From contig NZ_CP047089.1 of NCBI RefSeq assembly GCF_009937765.1, positions 1,238,272 to 1,302,271 on the forward strand: 64,000 nt of DNA, written 5' to 3'. Made by a program: the position numbers and the translations under genes. This document shows positions 51,989-60,969 of this stretch, one piece after another. Source of the DNA: Bacillus pumilus. GTDB taxonomy: Bacteria > Bacillota > Bacilli > Bacillales > Bacillaceae. The notes beneath the pieces were generated by a model. It did no database searches, was not told where the DNA came from, and saw nothing but the letters and a program-made list of their open reading frames with translations. Within the stretch, counting starts at the first letter, position 1; each line of letters begins with the position of its first letter.

Positions 51989-53477
51989 ACCAAAACGTGT
52001 ACATCCAATCTCGATGTTCATTGATTTTATATCAGATGCCGTATCCATGATCAAAAACTTCATTATTCCTTTTTTCGTGCTTATTTTTGTGAACTCGAAT
52101 TCGAGCATTCGTTTTTATGCATTTATCATTCTTGGTGTGCTTCTTTTATGGAAAGCTGTTTTAACCGTTTTAGCATGGAGACGCTTTACCTACCGGATGG
52201 AAGATGATGAATTTCGCGTGGAATCGGGCGTCATCACAAAAAAGAAAAAATATATTTCGTTAGAACGAATTCAAACGGTGAATACAAGTGAAGGTATTTT
52301 CCAGAGGATTTTTGGTTTGGTGCGTGTTCAAATCGAAACAGCTGGCGGAACAGACGGTCCGGAAGTGAGTCTGACGGCGATTACAAAAGCAGAAGCGGAA
52401 CAATTAAAGCAATCGATTTTCAACCGGAAGAAAAGCTTGCAGCAAGAAGAAATGGTGGATGAAAATGGAGGTACCCCACATGATCCTCTGGCAGCACACC
52501 AACCTGTAGAAAAAGAAATCAATGTTTCCTACCGGATGGGGATACCAGAACTGCTTTTGGCTGCGACCACATCAAGCGGGATCGGCGTCATTATTTCTGG
52601 GTGTCTTGCCATTTACACACAAATAGATGAAATTCTTCCTTTGGACGGATTCATCAAGCAGTTTTCTTTTTTAAGTCATGCGAGTGTTGAGATTTATGCG
52701 ATTCTCATATTTATTGCCGTATTGATTGCATGGATTCTTAGTGTTGGGGTAACAGCCCTTCAATATGCGAATTTTAACGCAAAACGAAAAGGGAAAGACA
52801 TCATCATCACAAGAGGGCTCATCGAAAGGCATCAAATGACCATTCCGCTTGCGAGAATTCAAGCAGTGAAAATCAAAGAAAATATTCTTCGTGAACCCTT
52901 TGGTTTTGCGACGGTGATGCTTGTGAGTGCAGGAGGTTCTATTACAGAAAAAGAAACCTCTTCCGTCTTATTTCCACTGATTCGGAAGAAAAAAATCAAT
53001 GAACTGCTCTCTCAATTCACAGATGATTATCATTTGGAGCCAGAATCTGAATTGAAAAAGGTACCAAAGCGTTCACTCAAGCGCTACCTGATCTCTTTCG
53101 GTTTTGTGCCATTACTTGTCGGCGTGATCCTATCTGTTCGTTTTCCGCCATGGGGGTATTTGGCACTCATTCCGCTTCCTCTTGCTTTGGTTTTTGGTTA
53201 TTTAGCTTATAAACAATCAGGCTATACGATCAAAGATCCATTGATTCAACTGACATCAAGAGGCATTGGCAAAACCACTGGAATTGTCTTGAGAAAACGA
53301 ATGCAAAACTATACGATGACACAATCATTCTTCCAAAAGAAAGGCCGAGTGGCGAGTATTCACACCTTTGTGAAATCCTCTGCGTTGCTTGATTCCTTTG
53401 GTGTACATCACCTTGAGGAAGAAGATGCAGCACGTGTAATGGATTGGTATTCGTATGAAAAAAATAAATCTTCTTAA
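51978..53477 (+). CDS. ydbT: Membrane PH-domain protein YdbT
   Basis: 499 residues with several bPH2/DUF304 modules separated by membrane helices: near 70-150 (FRVESGVITKKKKYISLERI and the GIFQRIFGLVRVQIETAGG motif), 265-350 (IIITRGLIERHQMTIPLARI) and 405-490 (DPLIQLTSRGIGKTTGIVLR). Partner of YdbS in the envelope-stress response; molecular action unknown. Ends in a long terminator hairpin shared with the convergent ydcA. Confidence 0.9.
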   Translation: MMSEPKRVHPISMFIDFISDAVSMIKNFIIPFFVLIFVNSNSSIRFYAFIILGVLLLWKAVLTVLAWRRFTYRMEDDEFRVESGVITKKKKYISLERIQTVNTSEGIFQRIFGLVRVQIETAGGTDGPEVSLTAITKAEAEQLKQSIFNRKKSLQQEEMVDENGGTPHDPLAAHQPVEKEINVSYRMGIPELLLAATTSSGIGVIISGCLAIYTQIDEILPLDGFIKQFSFLSHASVEIYAILIFIAVLIAWILSVGVTALQYANFNAKRKGKDIIITRGLIERHQMTIPLARIQAVKIKENILREPFGFATVMLVSAGGSITEKETSSVLFPLIRKKKINELLSQFTDDYHLEPESELKKVPKRSLKRYLISFGFVPLLVGVILSVRFPPWGYLALIPLPLALVFGYLAYKQSGYTIKDPLIQLTSRGIGKTTGIVLRKRMQNYTMTQSFFQKKGRVASIHTFVKSSALLDSFGVHHLEEEDAARVMDWYSYEKNKSS

Positions 53478-53480
53478 ACA

Positions 53481-53527
53481 AAAAATGTCGATCCGCTTCC
53501 TGTTCATAGGAGTGATCGACATTTTTT
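53481..53527. terminator. Bidirectional terminator between ydbT and ydcA
   Basis: AAAAATGTCGATC and GATCGACATTTTT form a 13-bp stem with a 20-base loop. Confidence 0.88.
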
Positions 53528-53533
53528 ATGAGG

Positions 53534-54139
53534 TTAGTAGCGTCTTTTTTTTGAATGGAAAACTAGCGTAAGAGGTGCTAGGAGCATGCCGCCGATCAAT
53601 CCAAATAAGTGAGCCATGATATTGATGTTTGAGTTGACGAACGTCATAATGACAGAGACGGCAAGAATCGTTAAGATCACCTGAGAATTGCCGCGATCCA
53701 TCATATGCGGTTTAAATAGAACAAGGTATAAATAAACGCCAAACAAACCGAAGATCGCACCAGATGCGCCGACATGTACATACTCTAAAGGCTCCACCCA
53801 ATAGGTTCCGAGGTTGCCAATGAATCCTGCACCAAGATAGATAATGAGAAATCGAACCTTCCCAAGCAAATGCTCAAGTGCTGGAACGAATAAGAACAAT
53901 GCCATAGAATTGAACAAAATATGGGTCAGACTTCCGTGAAGAAAAACAGGTGTGATAAGTCGCCACCATTCTCCAGCAGCTACACCATAATTGAAACCGA
54001 CGAGATGGTCGTGACCAAGCTGGATAAGAGGGATAGGAAGCGCAAATAGAAGCCATAAACCAAATTGCAAAGCAAGGATCGTTGTGACGATTGGATATGA
54101 TCTAATAAATTGTTGAAAGCTCTCCGTTCGAATAAACAT
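53534..54139 (-). CDS. ydcA: Rhomboid-family intramembrane protease YdcA
   Basis: 201 residues, six helices. The catalytic Ser126 lies in VGASGAIFGLFG and His177 in NINIMAHLFGLIGG; HGSLTHILFNSMALFLF is the rhomboid H-xxxN region. It should cleave membrane proteins within the bilayer; substrates unknown. AAGGGG lies about 7 bases before the ATG on the minus strand. Divergent from acpS. Confidence 0.92.
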   Translation of the reverse strand: MFIRTESFQQFIRSYPIVTTILALQFGLWLLFALPIPLIQLGHDHLVGFNYGVAAGEWWRLITPVFLHGSLTHILFNSMALFLFVPALEHLLGKVRFLIIYLGAGFIGNLGTYWVEPLEYVHVGASGAIFGLFGVYLYLVLFKPHMMDRGNSQVILTILAVSVIMTFVNSNINIMAHLFGLIGGMLLAPLTLVFHSKKRRY

Positions 54140-54233
54140 AACAAACCCCTTTTGACTAGATAATGGTAAGTTTATAGTAACACGTTTATGAAGAGAACAT
54201 CCAAATTAGTACGAGTATCATAGGAGGTACCTC

Positions 54234-54599
54234 ATGATCAAAGGAATAGGTCTTGATATAGTAGAGATCAACCGGCTCGCACATGTGCTTAGTAGACAAC
54301 CTCGTTTGCCAGAACGAATTTTAACGTTAAATGAACAAGACATCTTTCACGCACTTAGTGAAAAGAGGCAGCTGGAATTTTTGGCAGGACGTTTTGCAGC
54401 AAAGGAAGCTTTCGCCAAAGCATACGGAACGGGAATTGGAAGGCATTTAAGCTTTCATGACATAGAAATCCAGAAAGACGAACATGGAAAACCTTTCATC
54501 AAAAGCGAAAAGACGAAGGACGACCAAGTTCATGTGTCCATCACTCACACGAAAGAATATGCTGCGGCACAAGTTTTAATTGAAAGGTTGTCAAGCTAG
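54234..54599 (+). CDS. acpS: Holo-(acyl-carrier-protein) synthase
   Basis: 121 residues. GIGLDIVEINR (Mg-binding Asp8) and FAAKEAFAKAYGTGIGR (Glu, CoA site) are the AcpS signatures; HVSITHTKEYAAA closes the fold. It transfers phosphopantetheine to ACP in the cytosol. GGAGGT lies 5 bases before the ATG. The stretch to ydcC (54600-54768) shows no gene. Confidence 0.95.
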   Translation: MIKGIGLDIVEINRLAHVLSRQPRLPERILTLNEQDIFHALSEKRQLEFLAGRFAAKEAFAKAYGTGIGRHLSFHDIEIQKDEHGKPFIKSEKTKDDQVHVSITHTKEYAAAQVLIERLSS

Positions 54600-54768
54600 T
54601 CTGCATATTGTTTGTCCCCCCTTCATATATTGGGTAGTGCGATAAGGAAGGGCGAGTTGCTAACAGGCTTTGATGGTTCGCGGTACGCAGTTAACTCTTG
54701 AGGCGTACTGTTAAAGTCAAACAAGCGGTTTCTTCCTTTTAACACAATTAACGAAGGGGTTGAAAAGG

Positions 54769-55776
54769 GTGAGAAAAAGCTTTGTTTTGCTTGTAACGGG
54801 AATCCTTTTTGTACTGATTCTCTCCGCATGCGGTCAAAAATCTCAGAAGGATATCGTTGGAGATTTAAACAAAAAGGCAGAGGAAATGACATCATACAAA
54901 GCCAAAGCAAAAATGACCATTGAGACAGGAAATGACCCGCAGGAGTATCAAGTAGAAATTTGGTACAAAAAGCCGGAACTTTACCGTGTCTATTTAGAAA
55001 ATCCGAAAAAGGATCAGAGTCAAGTCATTTTAAGAAATGGCAATGGTGTGTTTGTGCTGACACCTTCATTGAACAAGAGCTTCCGTTTTCACAGTGATTG
55101 GCCGAATAATAGCAGTCAGGTCTACTTATTTGAGTCACTCGTGAAGGACATTAAAAATGACAGTGCTGCTCAGTTCAAAGCGAAGGATTCAAAGTATGTG
55201 TTCGAAACCAAAACCAATTATCAGCACAACCAAATGCTGCCTACCCAAGAGATTACCTTTCATAAAAAAACAATGGCGCCTGCCAGTGTGAAAGTGCTGG
55301 ATAGCGACAAAAAGCCAATGGTGAAAGTGGAATTCTCTCACTTTGAATTCAATAAATCCTTTTACAAAGATGCATTTGATGAGAAGAAAAACATGACACT
55401 CTCTCAAATGGATGTTGCCACAAGTGCAGACCCATCTGACAGCTTCGCAGTGAAAACGCCAGTTGACATGCCAGAGGGTGTGAAAAAGATGGAAGAGAAA
55501 GAAATGATGACAGATGCCGGGAAGCGTTATGTGATGACGTATGGCGGAAAGAAATCCTTCACACTCATTCAGGAAAAAGCGAGAGTTGCTGAAGCATCTA
55601 CGCCTGTGACAATGAACGGCGAGCCAGTCGACCTTGGCATGACAGTTGGGGTTCTGACAGATCAATCCCTTTCATGGACATCTGACGGAGTGGACTACTT
55701 GATTTCTTCAAGTGATCTATCGAAGGAAGAGCTCTTGATGGTTGCAAAGAGTGTAGAAGGCCAGTCAGCTAAATAA
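54769..55776 (+). CDS. ydcC: Outer-surface lipoprotein YdcC (LolA-like)
   Basis: 335 residues. A lipoprotein signal with lipobox ILSAC (Cys near 20) and a LolA/LolB-like beta body (KMTIETGNDPQEYQVEIWYK, and so on). In B. subtilis ydcC is sporulation-associated; function unknown. GAAGGGG lies 9 bases before the GTG at 54769 but abuts the alternative TTG at 54760, so GTG is used. Repeat copy 3, bracketed by two near-identical hairpins, follows. Confidence 0.88.
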   Translation: MRKSFVLLVTGILFVLILSACGQKSQKDIVGDLNKKAEEMTSYKAKAKMTIETGNDPQEYQVEIWYKKPELYRVYLENPKKDQSQVILRNGNGVFVLTPSLNKSFRFHSDWPNNSSQVYLFESLVKDIKNDSAAQFKAKDSKYVFETKTNYQHNQMLPTQEITFHKKTMAPASVKVLDSDKKPMVKVEFSHFEFNKSFYKDAFDEKKNMTLSQMDVATSADPSDSFAVKTPVDMPEGVKKMEEKEMMTDAGKRYVMTYGGKKSFTLIQEKARVAEASTPVTMNGEPVDLGMTVGVLTDQSLSWTSDGVDYLISSSDLSKEELLMVAKSVEGQSAK

Positions 55777-55806
55777 ATATCTCAGGCGAGAGCCTTAGAA
55801 ATTGAA

Positions 55807-55835
55807 AGATCAGCCTTATTGCAAGGGCTGATCTT
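55807..55835 (+). terminator. First copy of the ydcC hairpin (no T-run)
   Basis: AGATCAGCC pairs with GGCTGATCT around a TTATTGCAAG loop. It equals the 29 bases at 56011 with one mismatch, but the T-run is replaced by the start of repeat copy 3, so it probably no longer terminates well. Confidence 0.75.
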
Positions 55836-56010
55836 CAGCGTGTAGACAAACCTTCGCATTCGTTGTCAGGTCTGCGCGCCGGTGCTCACGAATGTCAAAT
55901 TCGCTCCGCGCCAGTGCTCGGCCTTCCTAGACTTCAAAGGTTTTCTATCACGCTGAAAAGAAGACAAAGTGCTAAAATAAAGATCATTTTAGCACTTTGT
56001 CAACAATCTG
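55836..56010 (+). repeat. Dispersed structured repeat, copy 3
   Basis: Same element as at 12179 and 34856: CAGCGTGTAGACAAACC start, CGAATGTCAAATTCGCTCCGC, ATCACGCTGAA, and the hairpin GTGCTAAAAT with ATTTTAGCAC (55979-55996), then TTGTCAACAATCTG as in copy 2. A G-C pair of copies 1 and 2 is replaced by T-A here. The element is bracketed by a 29-base direct repeat. A 73-codon plus-strand frame inside has no counterpart in the other copies. Confidence 0.85.
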
Positions 56011-56044
56011 AGATCAGCCCTATTGCAAGGGCTGATCTTTTTTT
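56011..56044 (+). terminator. Second copy of the ydcC hairpin, functional terminator
   Basis: AGATCAGCCC-TATTGCAA-GGGCTGATCT, then seven T. It should end the ydcC transcript. Confidence 0.9.
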
Positions 56045-56118
56045 GATTTGTTTCACTTTATTCTTGATTTTTAGTATCATATGAGAGGATTGAATCATTC
56101 AATAGGGAAGTGTGACGG

Positions 56119-57297
56119 ATGGACACAAATGCCTTTTATAGAGACACATGGGCAGAAATTAATTTATCAGCAATTAAGCATAATGTTTCACATATGAAAG
56201 ATCATATCGGTCAAAGTGTTCAACTAATGGCTGTGGTGAAAGCCAATGCATATGGACATGGAGATATAGAAGTGGCAAGTGCTGCTCTCAAAGGGGGCGC
56301 AGACATTTTAGCCGTCGCCTTTTTAGATGAGGCCGTTTCTTTAAGAAATAAAGGCATCAAAGCACCAATACTTGTACTCGGCGCCGTACCGACTGAATAT
56401 GTCAAAGTCGCCGTTCGATACAATGTCATCATGACCGCTTACTCCATCGATTGGCTGAAAGACGTCACCAACATGATGGAAGGGCAGATGGGACAACCTA
56501 TACGATTTCATTTGAAAATAGACAGCGGAATGAACCGATTAGGTGTGAAAACGATAGAGCAAGTGAACGAAGTGAAAAAGCTTGTCGGCGAGCATTCTTA
56601 TTTACAGCTGGAAGGCGTATTTACTCACTTTGCAACAGCAGATGAAAAGGATGAGGCCTACTTTGATCGCCAGGTTGACGCCTTTCAAACACTGCTTGAG
56701 CCGCTTCATACGGACAAGCTTCTCGTTCATTGTGCCAACAGTGCAGCAGGTTTAAGGTTTAAGGACGTTTTGTTTAATATGGTTCGCTTCGGCATCAGTA
56801 TGTACGGGCTGTCACCGTCAGAAGAAATCAAAGATGAATTGCCTTTTAAGCTCGAAGAAGCCATGTCCCTTCATACGAAGCTTGCCCATGTGAAGCACAT
56901 TCAAAAGGGTGAGAGTGTCAGCTACGGGGCAACGTATACAGCCAATCAAGATACATGGATCGGCACGGTTCCAGTCGGCTATGCAGATGGATGGATTCGG
57001 AAGCTGGCAGGAACGGAAGTACTTGTTGGCGGAAAGCGCCGGAAGATCGCCGGAAGGGTTTGTATGGATCAATTCATGGTTGAACTGAAAGACAAGCTTC
57101 CAGTGGGCGAGACGGTCGTTTTAATTGGTAAGCAAGGCGAAGACATGATACCAGTCGATGAAATCGCCAAAAGGCTTGAAACCATTAATTATGAAATCAC
57201 GTGCTCGATTGGTCACCGCGTCCCGAGAGTGTATATAGAGGACGGCAAAAGAGTTCAAGTGCGGAATCCACTCCTTCAAGGCGGACCAAGTTTTTGA
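56119..57297 (+). CDS. alr: Alanine racemase
   Basis: 392 residues, PLP-dependent TIM barrel plus C-terminal beta domain. The PLP Lys41 lies in VVKANAYGHG, and the opposing catalytic Tyr near 272 in SVSYGATYTA; RVCMDQFMVE follows. It supplies D-alanine for Ddl. AGGGAAGTG lies about 5 bases before the ATG. It is followed by a long perfect hairpin. Confidence 0.96.
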   Translation: MDTNAFYRDTWAEINLSAIKHNVSHMKDHIGQSVQLMAVVKANAYGHGDIEVASAALKGGADILAVAFLDEAVSLRNKGIKAPILVLGAVPTEYVKVAVRYNVIMTAYSIDWLKDVTNMMEGQMGQPIRFHLKIDSGMNRLGVKTIEQVNEVKKLVGEHSYLQLEGVFTHFATADEKDEAYFDRQVDAFQTLLEPLHTDKLLVHCANSAAGLRFKDVLFNMVRFGISMYGLSPSEEIKDELPFKLEEAMSLHTKLAHVKHIQKGESVSYGATYTANQDTWIGTVPVGYADGWIRKLAGTEVLVGGKRRKIAGRVCMDQFMVELKDKLPVGETVVLIGKQGEDMIPVDEIAKRLETINYEITCSIGHRVPRVYIEDGKRVQVRNPLLQGGPSF

Positions 57298-57309
57298 TAA
57301 ACAACATTC

Positions 57310-57345
57310 AAAAGAACGACAGTCAAACTGACGTCGTTCTTTTTT
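57310..57345 (+). terminator. Terminator of alr
   Basis: AAAAGAACGAC and GTCGTTCTTTT enclose an inner AGTC/TGAC stem; T-run follows. Confidence 0.9.
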
Positions 57346-57510
57346 ATTCGACAAAAGTAGGGTAAACATTCTCCCTTTTTTAGAGATTTTGGAAATACCG
57401 TATGATTTTCGGAAAAAAGCGTATAATGGGAAGGAGGAACTCCATTATCATCTTGATTTACGGGTGGCGAGCCGCTTCATGTTCTAATAAGAAATCATGA
57501 AAAAACAGCT

Positions 57511-57538
57511 TTGCTTGTGCATTGAATAATGGTATGAT
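57511..57538 (+). promoter_or_regulatory. Promoter of ndoAI-ndoA
   Basis: TTGCTT, 16 bases, TATGAT, ending 55 bases before the ndoAI start. The rest of the 57346-57510 gap holds another isolated TATAAT at 57422 but no supported gene. Confidence 0.5.
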
Positions 57539-57593
57539 TAGTCTTGGAATGGATCGATACGGTATCCGTAAGTTTTGTGGAGGTGTATGTTTT

Positions 57594-57875
57594 TTGTCTG
57601 AATCCAGCGCAACAAACGAAATGAAGATTCGACTGCCGGAGACTTTAATGTCTGAGATCGAACGAGTAGCAGAGCAGGATAAGGTAACAAGAAATGAATT
57701 GATCTACCGAGCGACAAAAACGTATATTCGTGAACGTAATATTCGACAAAATCGTGAATCGATGAGACGCGGCTACATGGAGATGGCGAAAATTAATCTG
57801 AATATCTCTTCAGAGGCACAATACGCAGAATTTGAGGCTGAGAATACAGTTGAGCGATTAGTCAGCGGGGGTTAA
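57594..57875 (+). CDS. ndoAI: Antitoxin EndoAI (MazE type)
   Basis: 93 residues. An N-terminal ribbon-helix-helix ([20 protein letters not shown] and so on, about 8-50) binds DNA; the C-terminal [19 protein letters not shown] and the ERLVSGG end wrap the toxin. GGAGGTG lies 8 bases before the TTG start; the frame is open upstream to 57522 through the promoter, which is rejected. Four bases separate it from the toxin gene, so they form one operon. It neutralises EndoA and represses the pair. Confidence 0.95.
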   Translation: MSESSATNEMKIRLPETLMSEIERVAEQDKVTRNELIYRATKTYIRERNIRQNRESMRRGYMEMAKINLNISSEAQYAEFEAENTVERLVSGG

Positions 57876-57879
57876 ACAT

Positions 57880-58230
57880 TTGATTGTTAAACGCGGTGAT
57901 GTTTACTTTGCTGATTTATCTCCTGTTGTTGGCTCCGAGCAGGGCGGGGTTCGCCCAGTATTGGTGATTCAAAATGACATTGGAAATCGCTTCAGCCCGA
58001 CTGCTATCGTTGCAGCCATAACAGCCCAAATACAAAAAGCGAAATTACCGACTCACGTCGAAATTAATGCAAAGCGGTACGGCTTTGAACGAGATTCTGT
58101 CATTCTTTTGGAACAAATTCGTACAATCGATAAACAAAGACTGACAGATAAAATCACACATCTTGATGATGAGATGATGGAGAAGGTTGATGAAGCCTTA
58201 CAAGTTAGTTTGGCTCTTATTGATTTTTAA
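57880..58230 (+). CDS. ndoA: Endoribonuclease toxin EndoA (MazF type)
   Basis: 116 residues, full length. [21 protein letters not shown] and [12 protein letters not shown] form the MazF core, with [13 protein letters not shown] near the end. The B. subtilis enzyme cleaves mRNA at UACAU. TTG start after GGGGG of the antitoxin's last codons. Sits directly upstream of the sigB operon, as in other bacilli. Confidence 0.96.
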   Translation: MIVKRGDVYFADLSPVVGSEQGGVRPVLVIQNDIGNRFSPTAIVAAITAQIQKAKLPTHVEINAKRYGFERDSVILLEQIRTIDKQRLTDKITHLDDEMMEKVDEALQVSLALIDF

Positions 58231-58244
58231 TATGGTGAGATATG

Positions 58245-58271
58245 GTTGCTCTACTGGGAGCAACTTTTTTT
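58245..58271 (+). terminator. Terminator of ndoA
   Basis: GTTGCTC pairs with GAGCAAC around TACTGG, then seven T. Confidence 0.88.
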
Positions 58272-58298
58272 GTGTTCAATTTTTATTAACGTTATAAT
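58270..58298 (+). promoter_or_regulatory. SigA promoter of the rsbR-sigB operon
   Basis: A perfect TATAAT (58293-58298) with TTGTGT 17 bases upstream corresponds in place to the housekeeping promoter of the B. subtilis operon. Confidence 0.6.
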
Positions 58299-58343
58299 GA
58301 AGAAAGACTAAGAAGAGCTTTAAATGTAAGTAGGGGGTAAAAC

Positions 58344-59174
58344 ATGTCGAATCATATCGTGTTAGCTTTTGCAAGAAAGCATCAAAAGGAATTAGAAAAA
58401 GAGTGGACGGACATTTTAAAACGACTCGGAGAAAAAGAAACGGACATGATGCTGAACGACAAAATGTATGAAACCATCTGTTCGGAATATGTTCAACTCA
58501 TCATTACATCTCTTTCAGAGGGGGATAATGAGGATTTTGAAGAAAAAGTGCAAAATTTTGCTTTAAAAATTGTTCAAATGGGTATATCACTTAAGTTGCT
58601 GGCAAACGGTCTAACGGAAATTCGTACACATTTATATGAAAAAATGAACGATGACAAAGATACAACACAAGAAAGTCATGACCTCATTTGGCAAATCGAC
58701 CGATTCATCACACCCATCCATAACGAGATTTTAAACCAGTACTCCATCTCATGGGAAAAAACCGTCAGCCTTCAAAAAATTGCGCTGCAGGAACTATCTG
58801 CCCCGCTAATCCCAGTATTTGAGCACATCACCGTCATGCCACTTGTTGGAACAATTGATACAGATCGTGCGAAAAAAATTATGGAGAACCTGCTCAATGG
58901 TGTCGTCAAACATCGCTCACAGGTCGTCTTAATTGATATCACGGGTGTACCTGTCGTGGACACAATGGTTGCCCACCATATCATACAAGCGTCAGAGGCT
59001 GTGAGATTAGTAGGAGCGAAGTGTTTACTTGTCGGGATTCGCCCAGAAATAGCCCAAACGATCGTTAACCTTGGAATTGATTTATCTCAGGTTACAACAA
59101 AGAATACCCTTCAAAAAGGAATTCAAACTGCTTTGGAAATGACAAATCGAAAAATTGTTTCATTGGAGGGATAA
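58344..59174 (+). CDS. rsbRA: Stressosome co-antagonist RsbR (RsbRA)
   Basis: 276 residues. A variable N-terminal globin-like helical domain (1-135) and a highly conserved C-terminal STAS domain (about 150-270). The Thr residues phosphorylated by RsbT in B. subtilis correspond to those in [10 protein letters not shown] (about 170) and [10 protein letters not shown] (207). Forms the stressosome core with RsbS. AGGGGGT precedes the ATG. First gene of the operon. Confidence 0.96.
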   Translation: MSNHIVLAFARKHQKELEKEWTDILKRLGEKETDMMLNDKMYETICSEYVQLIITSLSEGDNEDFEEKVQNFALKIVQMGISLKLLANGLTEIRTHLYEKMNDDKDTTQESHDLIWQIDRFITPIHNEILNQYSISWEKTVSLQKIALQELSAPLIPVFEHITVMPLVGTIDTDRAKKIMENLLNGVVKHRSQVVLIDITGVPVVDTMVAHHIIQASEAVRLVGAKCLLVGIRPEIAQTIVNLGIDLSQVTTKNTLQKGIQTALEMTNRKIVSLEG

Positions 59175-59178
59175 CCAA

Positions 59179-59547
59179 TTGAGAAATCACCCGAAGATTC
59201 CAATCTTAAAATTATATAACTGTCTTCTGATTTCAATACAGTGGGAGCTTGATGATCAAACAGCTCTTCACTTTCAAGAAGACTTACTGAATAAAATTCA
59301 TGAAACAGGAGCAAACGGTGTTGTCATCGATTTAACATCCGTCGATATGATTGATTCATTTATCGCTAAGGTATTAGGCGATGTGATCACCATGTCTAAG
59401 CTCATGGGGGCAAAAGTTGTATTAACAGGAATACAACCGGCAGTCGCTGTGACGCTTATTGAACTTGGTATATCGCTGGAAGAAATACAAACAGCACTAG
59501 ATCTTGAACAAGGGCTTGAGACACTGAAGCGGGAATTGGGGGAATAG
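59179..59547 (+). CDS. rsbS: Stressosome scaffold RsbS
   Basis: 122 residues, a single STAS domain: [18 protein letters not shown] at the start and [12 protein letters not shown] with the phosphorylated Ser near 60. GGAGGG is 8 bases before the TTG at 59179; an in-frame ATG at 59155 lies inside rsbR and is rejected. It holds RsbT captive until stress. Confidence 0.96.
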   Translation: MRNHPKIPILKLYNCLLISIQWELDDQTALHFQEDLLNKIHETGANGVVIDLTSVDMIDSFIAKVLGDVITMSKLMGAKVVLTGIQPAVAVTLIELGISLEEIQTALDLEQGLETLKRELGE

Positions 59548-59549
59548 AT

Positions 59550-59951
59550 ATGAAAGACCAATCCTGTGTAAAAATATTGACGGAATGGGATATAGTCGCA
59601 GCAAGACAATTGGGGCGCAATGTTGCAAAAGAACTTGGTTTTGGAACAGTTGACCAAGCAAGAATTACGACGGCCATTTCAGAATTAGCTCGAAACATCT
59701 ATTTATACGCTGGTAAAGGTCAGATTTGTATAGAAGAAGTGATGGAGCGTGGAAAGCGTGGACTCAAGGTCATCGCAGCCGATGAGGGTCCTGGCATCAT
59801 GGATATACGTAAAGTGATGGAAGACGGATTTTCTACATCAGGCGGACTCGGAGCAGGCTTGCCGGGCGTCAGAAGACTGATGGATGAATTTAAATTAGAT
59901 TCTGCACCAGAACAAGGAACGGAGATACAAGCTGTTAAGTGGCTTCGCTAG
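59550..59951 (+). CDS. rsbT: Switch kinase RsbT
   Basis: 133 residues, GHKL serine/threonine kinase. ISELARNIYLYAGKG is the N-box, DEGPGIMDI the G1 box and GGLGAGLPGVRR the G2 box. Phosphorylates RsbR and RsbS, then binds and activates RsbU. Two bases separate it from rsbS. Confidence 0.96.
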   Translation: MKDQSCVKILTEWDIVAARQLGRNVAKELGFGTVDQARITTAISELARNIYLYAGKGQICIEEVMERGKRGLKVIAADEGPGIMDIRKVMEDGFSTSGGLGAGLPGVRRLMDEFKLDSAPEQGTEIQAVKWLR

Positions 59952-59961
59952 GAGGGAAACC

Positions 59962-60969
59962 ATGGATTTTAAGGAGGTAATGGAGCAGCGGTACCATCAG
60001 CTGCTCAGTCGTTATATCAGTGATTTAACTGAAACATCGCTTTATCAAGCTCAAAAATTTAGCCGTAAAACCATTGAGCATCAAATACCTCCTGAAGAAA
60101 TAGTGAGTGTTCACCGAAAAGTGATTCAGGAGCTTTACCCTGATTTGCCGGAAGATGTTTTTCATTCACTAGACTTCTTAATTGAAGTCATGATTGGGTA
60201 CGGACTTGCCTATCAGGAACATTTAACACTTAGAGGCATCCAGCAAGAAATTAAATCAGAAATTGAAATTGCTGCAAATGTTCAGCAAACCCTTCTGGAA
60301 ACGAAAATTCCAGAAGGAGATACGTTCGATATTGGGGCGATCAGTGTACCGGCAAAACAGATGAGTGGAGATTATTACCACTTTGTGACGGATCACGATA
60401 CGATTAATATCGCGATCGCAGATGTCATTGGAAAGGGAATCCCGGCTGCGCTTTGTATGTCGATGATTAAATATGCGATGGATTCATTGCCAGAGTCAGG
60501 GAGCGGCCCAACTAAAGTGCTGAAAACCCTAAATCGTGTTGTCGAGCAAAACGTAGACCCAAGTATGTTTATCACCATGTTTTATGGCAGCTATAATAAA
60601 GAAACACATGAATTTAAATATGCATCGGCTGGTCATGAGCCGGGCTTTTTCTATTGCAATAAAGAGAATCAATTTTACGATTTAGATGCAAAAGGACTTG
60701 TCCTTGGGATCGCACCAGATTTTGATTATAAGCAGTATGAGAAGCATCTGGACGTAGGAGATATGGTGATCTTATTCTCTGATGGTGTCACAGAATCTAA
60801 ATCAGAGGACGGCTTCTTAGAGCGTGAGGATATCAAAGCGCTGATATCAGAGAACCTATCCTATTCAGCTCAGGAAATGGTGGATGCCATCTATGACAGC
60901 TTACTTAAGCTGCAAGAATTCCAGCTGCATGATGATTTTACGTTACTTGTCCTTAAAAGGAAGGTTTAG
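59962..60969 (+). CDS. rsbU: Phosphatase RsbU (energy/environmental stress)
   Basis: 335 residues. N-terminal RsbT-binding helical domain (1-85), then a PP2C domain (about 120-333) with PAKQMSGDYYHF, IADVIGKGIPAALCMSMIK, ASAGHEPG and VILFSDGVTES as metal-binding motifs. It dephosphorylates RsbV. Its stop codon overlaps the SigB promoter of rsbV. Confidence 0.96.
   Translation: MDFKEVMEQRYHQLLSRYISDLTETSLYQAQKFSRKTIEHQIPPEEIVSVHRKVIQELYPDLPEDVFHSLDFLIEVMIGYGLAYQEHLTLRGIQQEIKSEIEIAANVQQTLLETKIPEGDTFDIGAISVPAKQMSGDYYHFVTDHDTINIAIADVIGKGIPAALCMSMIKYAMDSLPESGSGPTKVLKTLNRVVEQNVDPSMFITMFYGSYNKETHEFKYASAGHEPGFFYCNKENQFYDLDAKGLVLGIAPDFDYKQYEKHLDVGDMVILFSDGVTESKSEDGFLEREDIKALISENLSYSAQEMVDAIYDSLLKLQEFQLHDDFTLLVLKRKV

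Noticed and set aside
55863-56084. 73-codon plus-strand frame inside repeat copy 3
   Set aside because: The frame is not kept in the other two copies, has no ribosome-binding site, and crosses two hairpins.
57422-57500. TATAAT followed by GGAAGGAGG and an 18-codon frame between alr and ndoAI
   Set aside because: The frame would need an ATT start, and the Shine-Dalgarno-like bases lie almost at the transcript start.
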